DNA from: Oscarella lobularis
Taxonomy: Eukaryota > Porifera > Homoscleromorpha > Homosclerophorida > Oscarellidae
DNA length: 64,000 nt
Assembly (NCBI RefSeq): GCF_947507565.1
Contig: NC_089187.1
Coordinates: 248,001-312,000, forward strand
Reading direction: 5' to 3'
Shown: in pieces, positions 25,701 to 40,700 of the stretch
How positions within the stretch are numbered: position 1 is the first letter of the stretch
Layout of the letters: the number at the start of each line of letters is the position of its first letter
The notes under the pieces: model-generated
What the model was told of the DNA's origin: nothing
The model's database searches: none
Seen by the model: the letters and a program-made list of their open reading frames with translations, nothing else
Translations under genes and position numbers: made by a program

Positions 25701-28700
25701 GCAACGGAATTGACCAAGAAAGCGAAAAAAGTTGATTTTTTCGGCAACGACAGAAAATCCAGACACCTTAGAAGAAATATCCATTATTTCTCTTTGCATG
25801 TTCCACGGTTGCTAAGGCCTAAATATTAAATTGAGGGCCTAATCTTTGATTCTTAGAGCGTAAATATTAAATTGAGGGCCTAATCTTTAATTCTTAGAGC
25901 CTGAATATTAAATTAAGGCCCTCATGTTTGATTCTTAGAGCCTAAACATTAAATTGAGGGCCTAATCTTTGATTCTTAGAGCCTGAACATTAAATAAAGG
26001 CCCTCATCTTTGATTCTTAGAGACTAAATATTGAATTGGGGGCCTAATCTTTGATTCTAATGACCTAAATTATAAATTCAGGGCCTAATCTTTGATTCTT
26101 AGAATCTAAATATTAAATTGAGAGCCTAATCTCTAATACATAGAACATGAATATTAAACTGGGGCCCTAATCTTTAATTCTAAGGGCATAAATATTAAAT
26201 TGAGGGCCTAATCTTTGATTGTTAGGGCGTAAATATTAAATTGAGGGCCTAATCTTTAATTTTTAGAGCATAAATATTAAATTGAGGACCGAATCTTTAA
26301 TTTTTAGGCCATAAATATTGAATTGAGGGCCTAATCTTTGATTCTAATGGCTTAAATATTAAATTGAGGGCCTAATCAATGATTCTAAGAACCTAAACAT
26401 TAAATTGAGGGCCTAATCTTTGATTCTTAGAGCCTGAATATTAAATTAAGGCTCTCATCTTTGATTCTTAGAGCCAAAATATTAAATTGAGGGCCTAATC
26501 TTTGATTCTAAGAGACTAAATATTGAATTGAGGGCCTAATCTTTGATTCTAATGGCCTAAATATTAAATTCAGGGCCTAATCTTTGATTCTTAGAACCTA
26601 AATATTAAATTGAGAGCCTAATTTAAATTCTTAGGACCTGAATGTTAAATTGAGGGCCTAATCTTTGATTCTTAGAGCCTAAATATTGAATTGAGGGCCT
26701 AATCTTTGATTCTAATGGCTTAAATATTAAATTGAGGGCCTAATCAATGATTCTAAGAACCTAAACATTAAATTGAGGGCCTAATCTTTGATTCTTAGAG
26801 CCTAAATATTAAATTGAGGGCCTAATCTTTGATTCTAATGGCCTAAATATTAAATTCAGGGCCTAATCTTTGATTCTTAGAGCCTGAATATTAAATTAAG
26901 GCTCTCATCTTTGATTCTTAGAACCAAAATATTAAATTGAGGGCCTAATCTTTGATTCTAAGAGACTAAATATTGAATTGAGGGCCTAATCTTTGATTCT
27001 AATGGCCTAAATATTAAATTCAGGGCCTAATCTTTGATTCTTAGAGCCTAAATATTAAATTGAGGGCCTAATCTTTGATTCTAATGGCCTAAATATTAAA
27101 TTCAGGGCCTAATCTTTGATTCTTAGAACCTAAATATTAAATTGAGGGCCTAATCTTTGATTCTTAGAGCCTGAATATTAAATTAAGGCCCTCATCTTTG
27201 ATTCTTAGAGACTAAATATTGAATTGAGGGCCTAATCTTTGATTCTAATGGCCTAAATATTAAATTCAGGGCCTAATCTTTGATTCTTAGAACCTAAATA
27301 TTAAATTGAGAGCCTAATCTTAAATTCTAGAGGACCTGAATGTTAAATTGAGGGCCTAATCTTTGATTCTTAGAACATAAATATTAAATTGAAGACCTAA
27401 TCTTTAATTCTTAGGACCTGAATATTAAATTGAGGGCCTAATCTTTAATTCTAAGGGCATAAATATTAAATTGAGGGCCTAATCTTTGATTCTTAGGTTA
27501 TAAATATTAAATTGAGGGCCTAATCTTTGATTCTTAGAGCCTAAATTATAAATTGAGGGCCTAATCTTTGATTCTTAGAGCCTGAATATTAAATTAAGAC
27601 CCTAATCTTTGATTCTTAGAGCCTAAATATTGAATTGAGGGCCTAATCTTTGATTCTAATGGCTTAAATATTAAATTCAGGGCCTAATCATTGATTCTAA
27701 GAACCTAAACATAAAATTGAGGGCCAAATCTTTGATTCTTAGAGCCTGAATATTAAATTAAGGCCCTCATCTTTGATTCTTAGAGCCTGAATATTAAATT
27801 AAGGCTCTCATCTTTGATTCTTATAACCTAAATATTAAATTGAGAGCCTAATCTTAAATTCTTAGGACCTGAATGTTAAATTGAGGGCCTAATCTTTGAT
27901 TCTTAGAACATAAATATTAAATTGAAGACCTAATCTTTAATTCTTAGGACCTGAATATTAAATTGAGGGCCTAATCTTTAATTCTAAGGGCATAAATATT
28001 AAATTGAGGACCTAATCTTTGATTCTTAGGTTATAAATATTAAATTGAGGGCCTAATCTTTGATTCTTAGAGCCTAAATTATAAATTAAGGGCTTAATCT
28101 TTGATTCTTAGAGCCTGAATATTAAATTAAGGCCCTCATCTTTGATTCTTAGAGCCTAAATATTGATTTGTGGGCCTAATCTTTGATTCTAATGGCTTAA
28201 ATATTAAATTGAGGGCCTAATCAATGATTCTAAGAACCTAAACATTAAATTGAGGGCCTAATCTTTGATTCTTAGAGCCTAAATATTAAATTGAGGGCCT
28301 AATCTTTGATTCTAATGGCCTAAATATTAAATTCAGGGCCTAATCTTTGATTCTTAGAGCCTGAATATTAAATTAAGGCTCTCATCTTTGATTCTTAGAA
28401 CCAAAATATTAAATTGAGGGCCTAATCTTTGATTCTAAGAGACTAAATATTGAATTGAGGGCCTAATCTTTGATTCTAATGGCCTAAATATTAAATTCAG
28501 GGCCTAATCTTTGATTCTTAGAGCCTAAATATTAAATTGAGGGCCTAATCTTTGATTCTAATGGCCTAAATATTAAATTCAGGGCCTAATCTTTGATTCT
28601 TAGAACCTAAATATTAAATTGAGGGCCTAATCTTTGATTCTTAGAGCCTGAATATTAAATTAAGGCCCTCATCTTTGATTCTTAGAGACTAAATATTGAA

Positions 28701-31700
28701 TTGAGGGCCTAATCTTTGATTCTAATGGCCTAAATATTAAATTCAGGGCCTAATCTTTGATTCTTAGAACCTAAATATTAAATTGAGAGCCTAATCTTAA
28801 ATTCTAGAGGACCTGAATGTTAAATTGAGGGCCTAATCTTTGATTCTTAGAACATAAATATTAAATTGAAGACCTAATCTTTAATTCTTAGGACCTGAAT
28901 ATTAAATTGAGGGCCTAATCTTTAATTCTAAGGGCATAAATATTAAATTGAGGACCTAATCTTTGATTCTTAGGTTATAAATATTAAATTGAGGGCCTAA
29001 TCTTTGATTCTTAGAGCCTAAATTATAAATTAAGGCCCTCATCTTTGATTCTTAGAGCCTAAATATTGATTTGTGGGCCTAATCTTTGATTCTAATGGCT
29101 TAAATATTAAATTGAGGGCCTAATCAATGATTCTAAGAACCTAAACATTAAATTGAGGGCTTAATCTTTGATTCTTAGAGCCTAAATATTAAATTGAGGG
29201 CCTAATCTTTGATTCTAATGGCCTAAATATTAAATTCAGGGCCTAATCTTTGATTCTTAGAGCCTGAATATTAAATTAAGGCTCTCATCTTTGATTCTTA
29301 GAACCAAAATATTAAATTGAGGGCCTAATCTTTGATTCTAAGAGACTAAATATTGAATTGAGGGCCTAATCTTTGATTCTAATGGCCTAAATATTAAATT
29401 CAGGGCCTAATCTTTGATTCTTAGAGCCTAAATATTAAATTGAGGGCCTAATCTTTGATTCTAATGGCCTAAATATTAAATTCAGGGCCTAATCTTTGAT
29501 TCTTAGAACCTAAATATTAAATTGAGGGCCTAATCTTTGATTCTTAGAGCCTGAATATTAAATTAAGGCCCTCATCTTTGATTCTTAGAGACTAAATATT
29601 GAATTGAGGGCCTAATCTTTGATTCTAATGGCCTAAATATTAAATTCAGGGCCTAATCTTTGATTCTTAGAACCTAAATATTAAATTGAGAGCCTAATCT
29701 TAAATTCTAGAGGACCTGAATGTTAAATTGAGGGCCTAATCTTTGATTCTTAGAACATAAATATTAAATTGAAGACCTAATCTTTAATTCTTAGGACCTG
29801 AATATTAAATTGAGGGCCTAATCTTTAATTCTAAGGGCATAAATATTAAATTGAGGGCCTAATCTTTGATTCTTAGGCTATAAATATTAAATTGAGGGCC
29901 TAATCTTTGATTCTTAGAGCCTAAATTATAAATTGAGGGCCTAATCTTTGATTCTTAGAGCCTGAATATTAAATTAAGGCCCTCATCTTTGATTCTTAGA
30001 GCCTAAATATTGAATTGGGGGCCTAATCTTTGATTCTAATGACCTAAATTATAAATTCAGGGCCTAATCTTTGATTCTTAGATCCAATTAAGGCCCTCAT
30101 CTTTGATTATTAGAGCCCAAATATTGAATTGAGGGCCTAATCTTTGATTCTAATGGCTTAAATATTAAATTGAGGGCCTAATCATTGATTCTAAGAACCT
30201 AAACATTAAATTGAGGGCCTAAACTTTTATTCTCAGAGCCTGAATATTAAATTAAGGCCCTCATCTTTGATTCTTAGAGACTAAATATTGAATTGAGGAC
30301 CTAATCTTTGATTCTAATGGCCTACATATTAATTTGAGGGCTTAGTCTTTGATTCTTAGAACCTAAATATTAAATTGAGAGCCTAATCTTTAATACTTAG
30401 AACCTGAAAATTAAATTGGGGCACTAATCTTTAATTCTAAGGGCATAAATATTAAATTGAGGGCCTAATCTATGATTGTTAGGGCATAAATATTAAATTG
30501 AGGGGATAATCTTTGATTCTTAGAGCCTGAATATTAAATTAAGGCCCTCATGTTTGATTCTTAGAGCCTAAATATTAAATTGAGGGCCTAATCTTTTATT
30601 CTCAGAGCCTGAATATTAAATTATGGCCCTCATCTTTGATTCCTAGAGCCTGAATATCAAATTGAGGCCCTCATCTTTGATTCTTAGAGACTAAATATTG
30701 AATTGGGGGCCTAATCTTTGATTCTAATGGCCTAAATATTAAATTCAGGGCCTAATCTTTGATTCTTAGAACCTGAATATTAAATTGAGAGCCTAATCTT
30801 TAATACTTAGAACATGAATATTAAACTGGGGCCCTAATCTTTAATTCTAAGGGCATAAATATTAAATTGAGGGCCTAATCTTTGATTGTTAGGGCATAAA
30901 TATTAAATTGAGGGCCTAATCTTTAATTCTTAGGGCATAAATATTAAATTGAGGGCCTAATCTTTAATTTTTAGGCCATAAATATTAAATTGAGGGCCTA
31001 ATCTTTAATTCTAATGGCCTAAATATTAAATTCAGGGCCTAATCTTTGATTCTTAGAACATAAATATTAAATTGAAGACCTAATCTTTAATTCTTAGAGC
31101 CTGAATATTAAATTCAGGCCCTCATCTTTGATTCTTAGAGCCTAAATATTAAATTGAGGGCCTAATCTTTTATTCTTAGAGCCTGAATATTAAATTAAGG
31201 CCCTCATCTTTGATTCTTAGAGACTAAATATTGAATTGAGGGCCTAATCTTTGATTCTAATGGCCTAAATATTAAATTCAGGGCCTAATCTTTGATTCTT
31301 AGAACCTAAATATTAAATTGAGAGCCTAATCTTAAATTCTAGAGGACCTGAATGTTAAATTGAGGGCCTAATCTTTGATTCTTAGAACATAAATATTAAA
31401 TTGAAGACCTAATCTTTAATTCTTAGGACATGAATATTAAATTGAGGGCCTAATCTTTAATTCTAAGGGCATAAATATTAAATTGAGGGCCTAATCTTTG
31501 ATTCTTAGGTTATAAATATTAAATTGAGGGCCTAATCTTTGATTCTTAGAGCCTAAATTATAAATTGAGGGCCTAATCTTTGATTCTTAGATCCTGAATA
31601 TTAAATTAAGGCCCTCATCTTTGATTCTTAGAGCCTAAATATTGAATTGAGGGCCTAATCTTTGATTCTAATGGCTTAAATATTAAATTGAGGGCCTAAT

Positions 31701-34700
31701 CATTGATTCCAAGAACCTAAACATTAAATTGAGGGCCCAAACTTTTATTCTCAGAGCCTGAATATTAAATTAAGGCCCTCATCTTTGATTCTTAGAGACT
31801 AAATATTGAATTGAGGACCTAATCTTTGATTCTAATGGCCTAAATATTAATTTGAGGGCTTAGTCTTTGATTCTTAGAACCTAAATATTAAATTGAGAGC
31901 CTAATCTTTAATACTTAGAACCTGAATATTAAATTGGGGCGCTAATCTTTAATTCTAAGGGCATAAATATTAAATTGAGGGCCTAATCTTTGATTGTTAG
32001 GGCATAAATATTAAATTGAGGGCCTAATCTTTGATTCTTAGAGCCTGAATATTAAATTAAGGCCCTCATGTTTGATTCTTAGAGCCTAAATATTAAATTG
32101 AGGGCCTAATCTTTTATTCTCAGAGCCTGAATATTAAATTAAGGCCCTCATCTTTGATTCTTAGAGACTAAATATTGAATTGGGGGCCTAATCTTTGATT
32201 CTAATGGCCTAAATATTAAATTCAGGGCCTAATCTTTGATTCTTAGAACCTGAATATTAAATTGAGAGCCTAATCTTTAATACTTAGAACATGAATATTA
32301 AACTAAGGCCCTAATCTTTAATTCTAAGGGCATAAATATTAAATTGAGGGCCTAATCTTTGATTGTTAGGGCATAAATATTAAATTGAGGGCCTAATCTT
32401 TAATTCTTAGGCCATAAATATTAAATTGAGGGCCTAATCTTTAATTTTTAGGCCATAAATATTAAATTGAGGGCCTAATCTTTAATTCTAATGGCCTAAA
32501 TATTAAATTCAGGGCCTAATCTTTGATTCTTAGAACATAAATATTAAATTGAAGACCTAATCTTTAATTCTTAGAGCCTGAATATTAAATTCAGGCCCTC
32601 ATCTTTTATTCTTAGAGCCTAAATATTAAATTGAGGGCCTAATCTTTTATTCTTAGAGCCTGAATATTAAATTAAGGCCCTCATCTTTGATTCTTAGAGC
32701 CTAAATATTAAATTGAGGGCCTAATCTTTTATTCTCAGAGCCTGAATATTAAATTATGGCCCTCATCTTTGATTCCTAGAGCCTGAATATCAAATTGAGG
32801 CCCTCATCTTTGATTCTTAGAGACTAAATATTGAATTGGGGGCCTAATCTTTGATTCTAATGGCCTAAATATTAAATTCAGGGCCTAATCTTTGATTCTT
32901 AGAACCTGAATATTAAATTGAGAGCCTAATCTTTAATACTTAGAACATGAATATTAAACTGGGGCCCTAATCTTTAATTCTAAGGGCATAAATATTAAAT
33001 TGAGGGCCTAATCTTTGATTGTTAGGGCATAAATATTAAATTGAGGGCCTAACCTTTAATTCTTAGGGCATAAATATTAAATTGAGGGCCTAATCTTTGA
33101 TTCTAATGGCCTAAATATTAAATTCAGGGCCTAATCTTTGATTCTTAGAGCCTGAATATTAAATTAAGGCTCTCATCTTTGATTCTTAGAACCAAAATAT
33201 TAAATTGAGGGCCTAATCTTTGATTCTAAGAACCTAAACATTAAATTGAGAGCCTAATCTTTAATACTTAGAACCTGAATATTAAACTGGGGCCCTAATC
33301 TTTCATTCTAAGAGCATAAATATTAAATTGAGGGCCTAATCTTTAATTCTTAGAGCCTAAAAATTAAATTGAGGGCCTAATCTTTGATTCTTAGAGCCTG
33401 AATATTAAATTAATGCTCTCATCTTTGATTCTTAGAGCCTAAATATTGAATTGAGGGCCTAATCTTTGATTCTAATGGCTTAAATATTAAATTGAGGGCC
33501 TAATCATTGATTCTAAGAACATAAACATTAAATTGAGGGCCTAATATTTGATTCTTAGAGCCTGAATATTAAATTAATGCTCTCATCTTTGATTCCTAGA
33601 GCCTAAATATAAAATTGAGGGCCTAATCTTTGATTCTTAGAGCCTGAATATTAAATTAAGGCCCTCATCTTTGATTCTTAGAGCCTAAATATTGAATTGA
33701 GGGCCTAATCTTTGATTCTAATGGCTTAAATATTAAATTGAGGGCCTAATCATTGATTCTAAGAACATAAACATTAAATTGAGAGCCTAATCTTTGATTG
33801 TTAGAGCCTAAATATTAAATTGAGGGCCTAATCTTTTATTCTTAGAGCCTGAATATAAAATTAAGGCTCTCATCTTTGATTCCTAGAGCCTAAATAGAAA
33901 ATTGAGGGCCTAATCTTTGATTCTTAGAGCCTGAATATTAAATTAAAGCTCTCATCTTTGATTCCTAGAGCCTAAATATAAAATTGAGGGCCTAATCTTT
34001 GATTCTTAGAGCCTGAATATTAAATTAAGGCCCTCATCTTTGATTCTTAGAGCCTAAATATTGAATTGAGGGCCTAATCTTTGATTCTAATGGCTTAAAT
34101 ATTAAATTGAGGGCCTAATCATTGATTCTAAGAACCTAAACATTAAATTGAGGGCCTAATCTTTGATTCTTAGAGCCTGAACATTAAATAAAGGCCCTCA
34201 TCTTTGATTCTTAGAGACTAAATATTGAATTGGGGGCCTAATCTTTGATTCTAATGACCTAAATTATAAATTCAGGGCCTAATCTTTGATTCTTAGAGCG
34301 TAAATATTAAATTGAGGGCCTAATCTTTGATTCTTAGAGCCTGAATATTAAATTAAGGCCCTCATCTTTGATTCTTAGAGACTAAATATTGAATTGAGGG
34401 CCTAATCTTTGATTCTAATGGCCTAAATATTAAATTCAGGGCCTAATCTTTGATTCTTAGAACCTAAATATTAAATTGAGAGCCTAATCTTAAATTCTAG
34501 AGGACCTGAATGTTAAATTGAGGGCCTAATCTTTGATTCTTAGAACATAAATATTAAATTGAAGACCTAATCTTTAATTCTTAGGACCTGAATATTAAAT
34601 CGAGGGCCTAATCTTTAATTCTAAGGGCATAAATATTAAATTGAGGGCCTAATCTTTGATTCTTAGGTTATAAATATTAAATTGAGGGCCTAATCTTTGA

Positions 34701-37700
34701 TTCTTAGAGCCTAAATTATAAATTGAGGGCCTAATCTTTGATTCTTAGAGCCTGAATATTAAATTAAGACCCTAATCTTTGATTCTTAGAGCCTAAATAT
34801 TGAATTGAGGGCCTAATCTTTGATTCTAATGGCTTAAATATTAAATTCAGGGCCTAATCATTGATTCTAAGAACCTAAACATTAAATTGAGGGCCAAATC
34901 TTTGATTCTTAGAGCCTGAATATTAAATTAAGGCTCTCATCTTTGATTCTTAGAACCTAAATATTAAATTGAGAGCCTAATCTTAAATTCTTAGGACCTG
35001 AATGTTAAATTGAGGGCCTAATCTTTGATTCTTAGAACATAAATATTAAATTGAAGACCTAATCTTTAATTCTTAGGACCTGAATATTAAATTGAGGGCC
35101 TAATCTTTAATTCTAAGGGCATAAATATTAAATTGAGGGCCTAATCTTTGATTCTTAGGTTATAAATATTAAATTGAGGGCTTAATCTTTGATTCTTAGA
35201 GCCTGAATATTAAATTGAGGGCCTAATCTTTGATTCTTAGAGCCTAAATATTAAATTGAGGGCCTAATCTTTGATTCTAATGGCCTAAATATTAAATTCA
35301 GAGCCTAATCTTTGATTCTTAGAGCCTGAATATTAAATTAAGGCTCTCATCTTTGATTCTTAGAGCCAAAATATTAAATTGAGGGCCTAATCTTTGATTC
35401 TAAGAGACTAAATATTGAATTGAGGGCCTAATCTTTGATTCTAATGGCCTAAATATTAAATTCAGGGCCTAATCTTTGATTCTTAGAGCCTAAATATTAA
35501 ATTGAGGGCCTAATCTTTGATTCTAATGGCCTAAATATTAAATTCAGGGCCTAATCTTTGATTCTTAGAACATAAATATTAAATTGAAGACCTAATCTTT
35601 AATTCTTAGAGCCTGAATATTAAATTCAGGCCCTCATCTTTGATTCTTAGAGCCTAAATATTAAATTGAGGGCCTAATCTTTGATTCTTAGAGCCTGAAT
35701 ATTAAATTAAGGCCCTCATCTTTGATTCTTAGAGACTAAATATTGAATTGAGGACCTAATCTTTGATTCTAATGGCCTAAATATTAATTTGAGGGCTTAG
35801 TCTTTGATTCTTAGAACCTAAATATTAAATTGAGAGCCTAATCTTAAATTCTTAGGACCTGAATGTTAAATTGAGGGCCTAATCTTTGATTCTTAGAACA
35901 TAAATATTAAATTGAAGACCTAATCTTTAATTCTTAGGACCTGAATATTAAATCGAGGGCCTAATCTTTAATTCTAAGGGCATAAATATTAAATTGAGGG
36001 CCTAATCTTTGATTCTTAGGTTATAAATATTAAATTGAGGGCCTAATCTTTGATTCTTAGAGCCTAAATTATAAATTGAGGGCCTAATCTTTGATTCTTA
36101 GAGCCTGAATATTAAATTAAGACCCTAATCTTTGATTCTTAGAGCCTAAATATTGAATTGAGGGCCTAATCTTTGATTCTAATGGCTTAAATATTAAATT
36201 CAGGGCCTAATCATTGATTCTAAGAACCTAAACATTAAATTGAGGGCCAAATCTTTGATTCTTAGAGCCTGAATATTAAATTAAGGCTCTCATCTTTGAT
36301 TCTTAGAACCTAAATATTAAATTGAGAGCCTAATCTTAAATTCTTAGGACCTGAATGTTAAATTGAGGGCCTAATCTTTGATTCTTAGAACATAAATATT
36401 AAATTGAAGACCTAATCTTTAATTCTTAGGACCTGAATATTAAATTGAGGGCCTAATCTTTAATTCTAAGGGCATAAATATTAAATTGAGGGCCTAATCT
36501 TTGATTCTTAGGTTATAAATATTAAATTGAGGGCTTAATCTTTGATTCTTAGAGCCTGAATATTAAATTGAGGGCCTAATCTTTGATTCTTAGAGCCTAA
36601 ATATTAAATTGAGGGCCTAATCTTTGATTCTAATGGCCTAAATATTAAATTCAGGGCCTAATCTTTGATTCTTAGAGCCTGAATATTAAATTAAGGCTCT
36701 CATCTTTGATTCTTAGAGCCAAAATATTAAATTGAGGGCCTAATCTTTGATTCTAAGAGACTAAATATTGAATTGAGGGCCTAATCTTTGATTCTAATGG
36801 CCTAAATATTAAATTCAGGGCCTAATCTTTGATTCTTAGAGCCTAAATATTAAATTGAGGGCCTAATCTTTGATTCTAATGGCCTAAATATTAAATTCAG
36901 GGCCTAATCTTTGATTCTTAGAACATAAATATTAAATTGAAGACCTAATCTTTAATTCTTAGAGCCTGAATATTAAATTCAGGCCCTCATCTTTGATTCT
37001 TAGAGCCTAAATATTAAATTGAGGGCCTAATCTTTTATTCTTAGAGCCTGAATATTAAATTAAGGCCCTCATCTTTGATTCTTAGAGACTAAATATTGAA
37101 TTGAGGACCTAATCTTTGATTCTAATGGCCTAAATATTAATTTGAGGGCTTAGTCTTTGATTCTTAGAACCTAAATATTAAATTGAGGGCCTAATCTTTA
37201 ATACTTAGAACCTGAATATTAAATTGGGGCCCTAATCTTTATTTCTAAGGGCATAACTATTAAATTGAGGGCCTAATCTTTGATTGTTAGGGCATAAATA
37301 TAAAATTGAGGGCCTAATCTTTAAGTCTTAGAGCATAAATATTAAATTAAGGCCCTCATCTTTGATTCTTAGAGCCTAAATATTAAATTGAGGGCCTAAT
37401 GTTTGATTCTTAGAGCCTAAATATTAAATTGAGGGCCTAATCTTTTATTCTTAGAGCCTGAATATTAAATTATGGCCCTCATCTTTGATTCCTAGAGCCT
37501 GAATATTAAATTGAGACCCTCATCTTTGATTGTTAGAGACTAAATATTGAATTGGGGGCCTAATCTTTGATTCTAATGGCCCAAATATTAAATTCAGGGC
37601 CTAATCTTTGATTCTTAGAACCTAAATATTAAATTGAGAGCCTAATCTTTAATACTTAGAACCTGAATATTAAACTGGGGCCCTAATCTTTAATTCTAAG

Positions 37701-40700
37701 AGCATAAATATTAAATTGAGGGCCTAATCTTTGATTGTTAGGGAATAAATATTAAATTGAGGGCCTAATCTTTGATTCTTAGAGCCTAAATATTAAATTG
37801 AGGGCCTAATCTTTGATTCTTAGAGCCTCAATATTAAATTAAGGCCCTCATCTTTGATTCTTAGAGCCTAAATATTGAATTGAGGGCCTAATCTTTGATT
37901 CTAATGGCTTAAATATTAAATTGAGGGCCTAATCATTGATTCTAAGAACATAAACATTAAATTGAGGGCCTAATCTTTGATTCTTAGAGCCTAAATATTA
38001 AATTGAGGGCCTAATCTTTTATTCTTAGAGCCTGAATATTAAATTAAGGCTCTCATCTTTGATTCCTAGAGCCTAAATATTAAATTGAGGGCCTAATCTT
38101 TGATTCTTAGAGCCTGAATATTAAATTAATGCTCTCATCTTTGATTCCTAGAGCCTAAATATAAAATTGAGGGCCTAATCTTTGATTTCTAGAGCCTGAA
38201 TATTAAATTAAGGCTCTCATCTTTGATTCTTAGAACCTAAATATTAAATTGAGAGCATAATCTTAAATTCTTAGGACCTGAATGTTAAATTGAGGGCCTA
38301 ATCTTTGATTCTTAGAACATAAATATTAAATTGAAGACCTAATCTTTAATTCTTAGGACCTGAATATTAAATTCAGGCCCTCATCTTTTATTCTTAGAGC
38401 CTAAATATTAAATTGAGGGCCTAATCTTTTATTCTTAGAGCCTGAATATTAAATTAAGGCCCTCATCTTTGATTCTTAGAGCCTAAATATTAAATTGAGG
38501 GCCTAATCTTTTATTCTCAGAGCCTGAATATTAAATTATGGCCCTCATCTTTGATTCCTAGAGCCTGAATATCAAATTGAGGCCCTCATCTTTGATTCTT
38601 AGAGACTAAATATTGAATTGGGGGCCTAATCTTTGATTCTAATGGCCTAAATATTAAATTCAGGGCCTAATCTTTGATTCTTAGAACCTGAATATTAAAT
38701 TGAGAGCCTAATCTTTAATACTTAGAACATGAATATTAAACTGGGGCCCTAATCTTTAATTCTAAGGGCATAAATATTAAATTGAGGGCCTAATCTTTGA
38801 TTGTTAGGGCATAAATATTAAATTGAGGGCCTAACCTTTAATTCTTAGGGCATAAATATTAAATTGAGGGCCTAATCTTTGATTCTAATGGCCTAAATAT
38901 TAAATTCAGGGCCTAATCTTTGATTCTTAGAGCCTGAATATTAAATTAAGGCTCTCATCTTTGATTCTTAGAACCAAAATATTAAATTGAGGGCCTAATC
39001 TTTGATTCTAAGAACCTAAACATTAAATTGAGAGCCTAATCTTTAATACTTAGAACCTGAATATTAAACTGGGGCCCTAATCTTTCATTCTAAGAGCATA
39101 AATATTAAATTGAGGGCCTAATCTTTAATTCTTAGAGCCTAAAAATTAAATTGAGGGCCTAATCTTTGATTCTTAGAGCCTGAATATTAAATTAATGCTC
39201 TCATCTTTGATTCTTAGAGCCTAAATATTGAATTGAGGGCCTAATCTTTGATTCTAATGGCTTAAATATTAAATTGAGGGCCTAATCATTGATTCTAAGA
39301 ACATAAACATTAAATTGAGGGCCTAATATTTGATTCTTAGAGCCTGAATATTAAATTAATGCTCTCATCTTTGATTCCTAGAGCCTAAATATAAAATTGA
39401 GGGCCTAATCTTTGATTCTTAGAGCCTGAATATTAAATTAAGGCCCTCATCTTTGATTCTTAGAGCCTAAATATTGAATTGAGGGCCTAATCTTTGATTC
39501 TAATGGCTTAAATATTAAATTGAGGGCCTAATCATTGATTCTAAGAACATAAACATTAAATTGAGAGCCTAATCTTTGATTGTTAGAGCCTAAATATTAA
39601 ATTGAGGGCCTAATCTTTTATTCTTAGAGCCTGAATATAAAATTAAGGCTCTCATCTTTGATTCCTAGAGCCTAAATAGAAAATTGAGGGCCTAATCTTT
39701 GATTCTTAGAGCCTGAATATTAAATTAAAGCTCTCATCTTTGATTCCTAGAGCCTAAATATAAAATTGAGGGCCTAATCTTTGATTCTTAGAGCCTGAAT
39801 ATTAAATTAAGGCCCTCATCTTTGATTCTTAGAGCCTAAATATTGAATTGAGGGCCTAATCTTTGATTCTAATGGCTTAAATATTAAATTGAGGGCCTAA
39901 TCATTGATTCTAAGAACCTAAACATTAAATTGAGGGCCTAATCTTTGATTCTTAGAGCCTGAACATTAAATAAAGGCCCTCATCTTTGATTCTTAGAGAC
40001 TAAATATTGAATTGGGGGCCTAATCTTTGATTCTAATGACCTAAATTATAAATTCAGGGCCTAATCTTTGATTCTTAGAGCGTAAATATTAAATTGAGGG
40101 CCTAATCTTTGATTCTTAGAGCCTGAATATTAAATTAAGGCCCTCATCTTTGATTCTTAGAGACTAAATATTGAATTGAGGGCCTAATCTTTGATTCTAA
40201 TGGCCTAAATATTAAATTCAGGGCCTAATCTTTGATTCTTAGAACCTAAATATTAAATTGAGAGCCTAATCTTAAATTCTAGAGGACCTGAATGTTAAAT
40301 TGAGGGCCTAATCTTTGATTCTTAGAACATAAATATTAAATTGAAGACCTAATCTTTAATTCTTAGGACCTGAATATTAAATCGAGGGCCTAATCTTTAA
40401 TTCTAAGGGCATAAATATTAAATTGAGGGCCTAATCTTTGATTCTTAGGTTATAAATATTAAATTGAGGGCCTAATCTTTGATTCTTAGAGCCTAAATTA
40501 TAAATTGAGGGCCTAATCTTTGATTCTTAGAGCCTGAATATTAAATTAAGACCCTAATCTTTGATTCTTAGAGCCTAAATATTGAATTGAGGGCCTAATC
40601 TTTGATTCTAATGGCTTAAATATTAAATTCAGGGCCTAATCATTGATTCTAAGAACCTAAACATTAAATTGAGGGCCAAATCTTTGATTCTTAGAGCCTG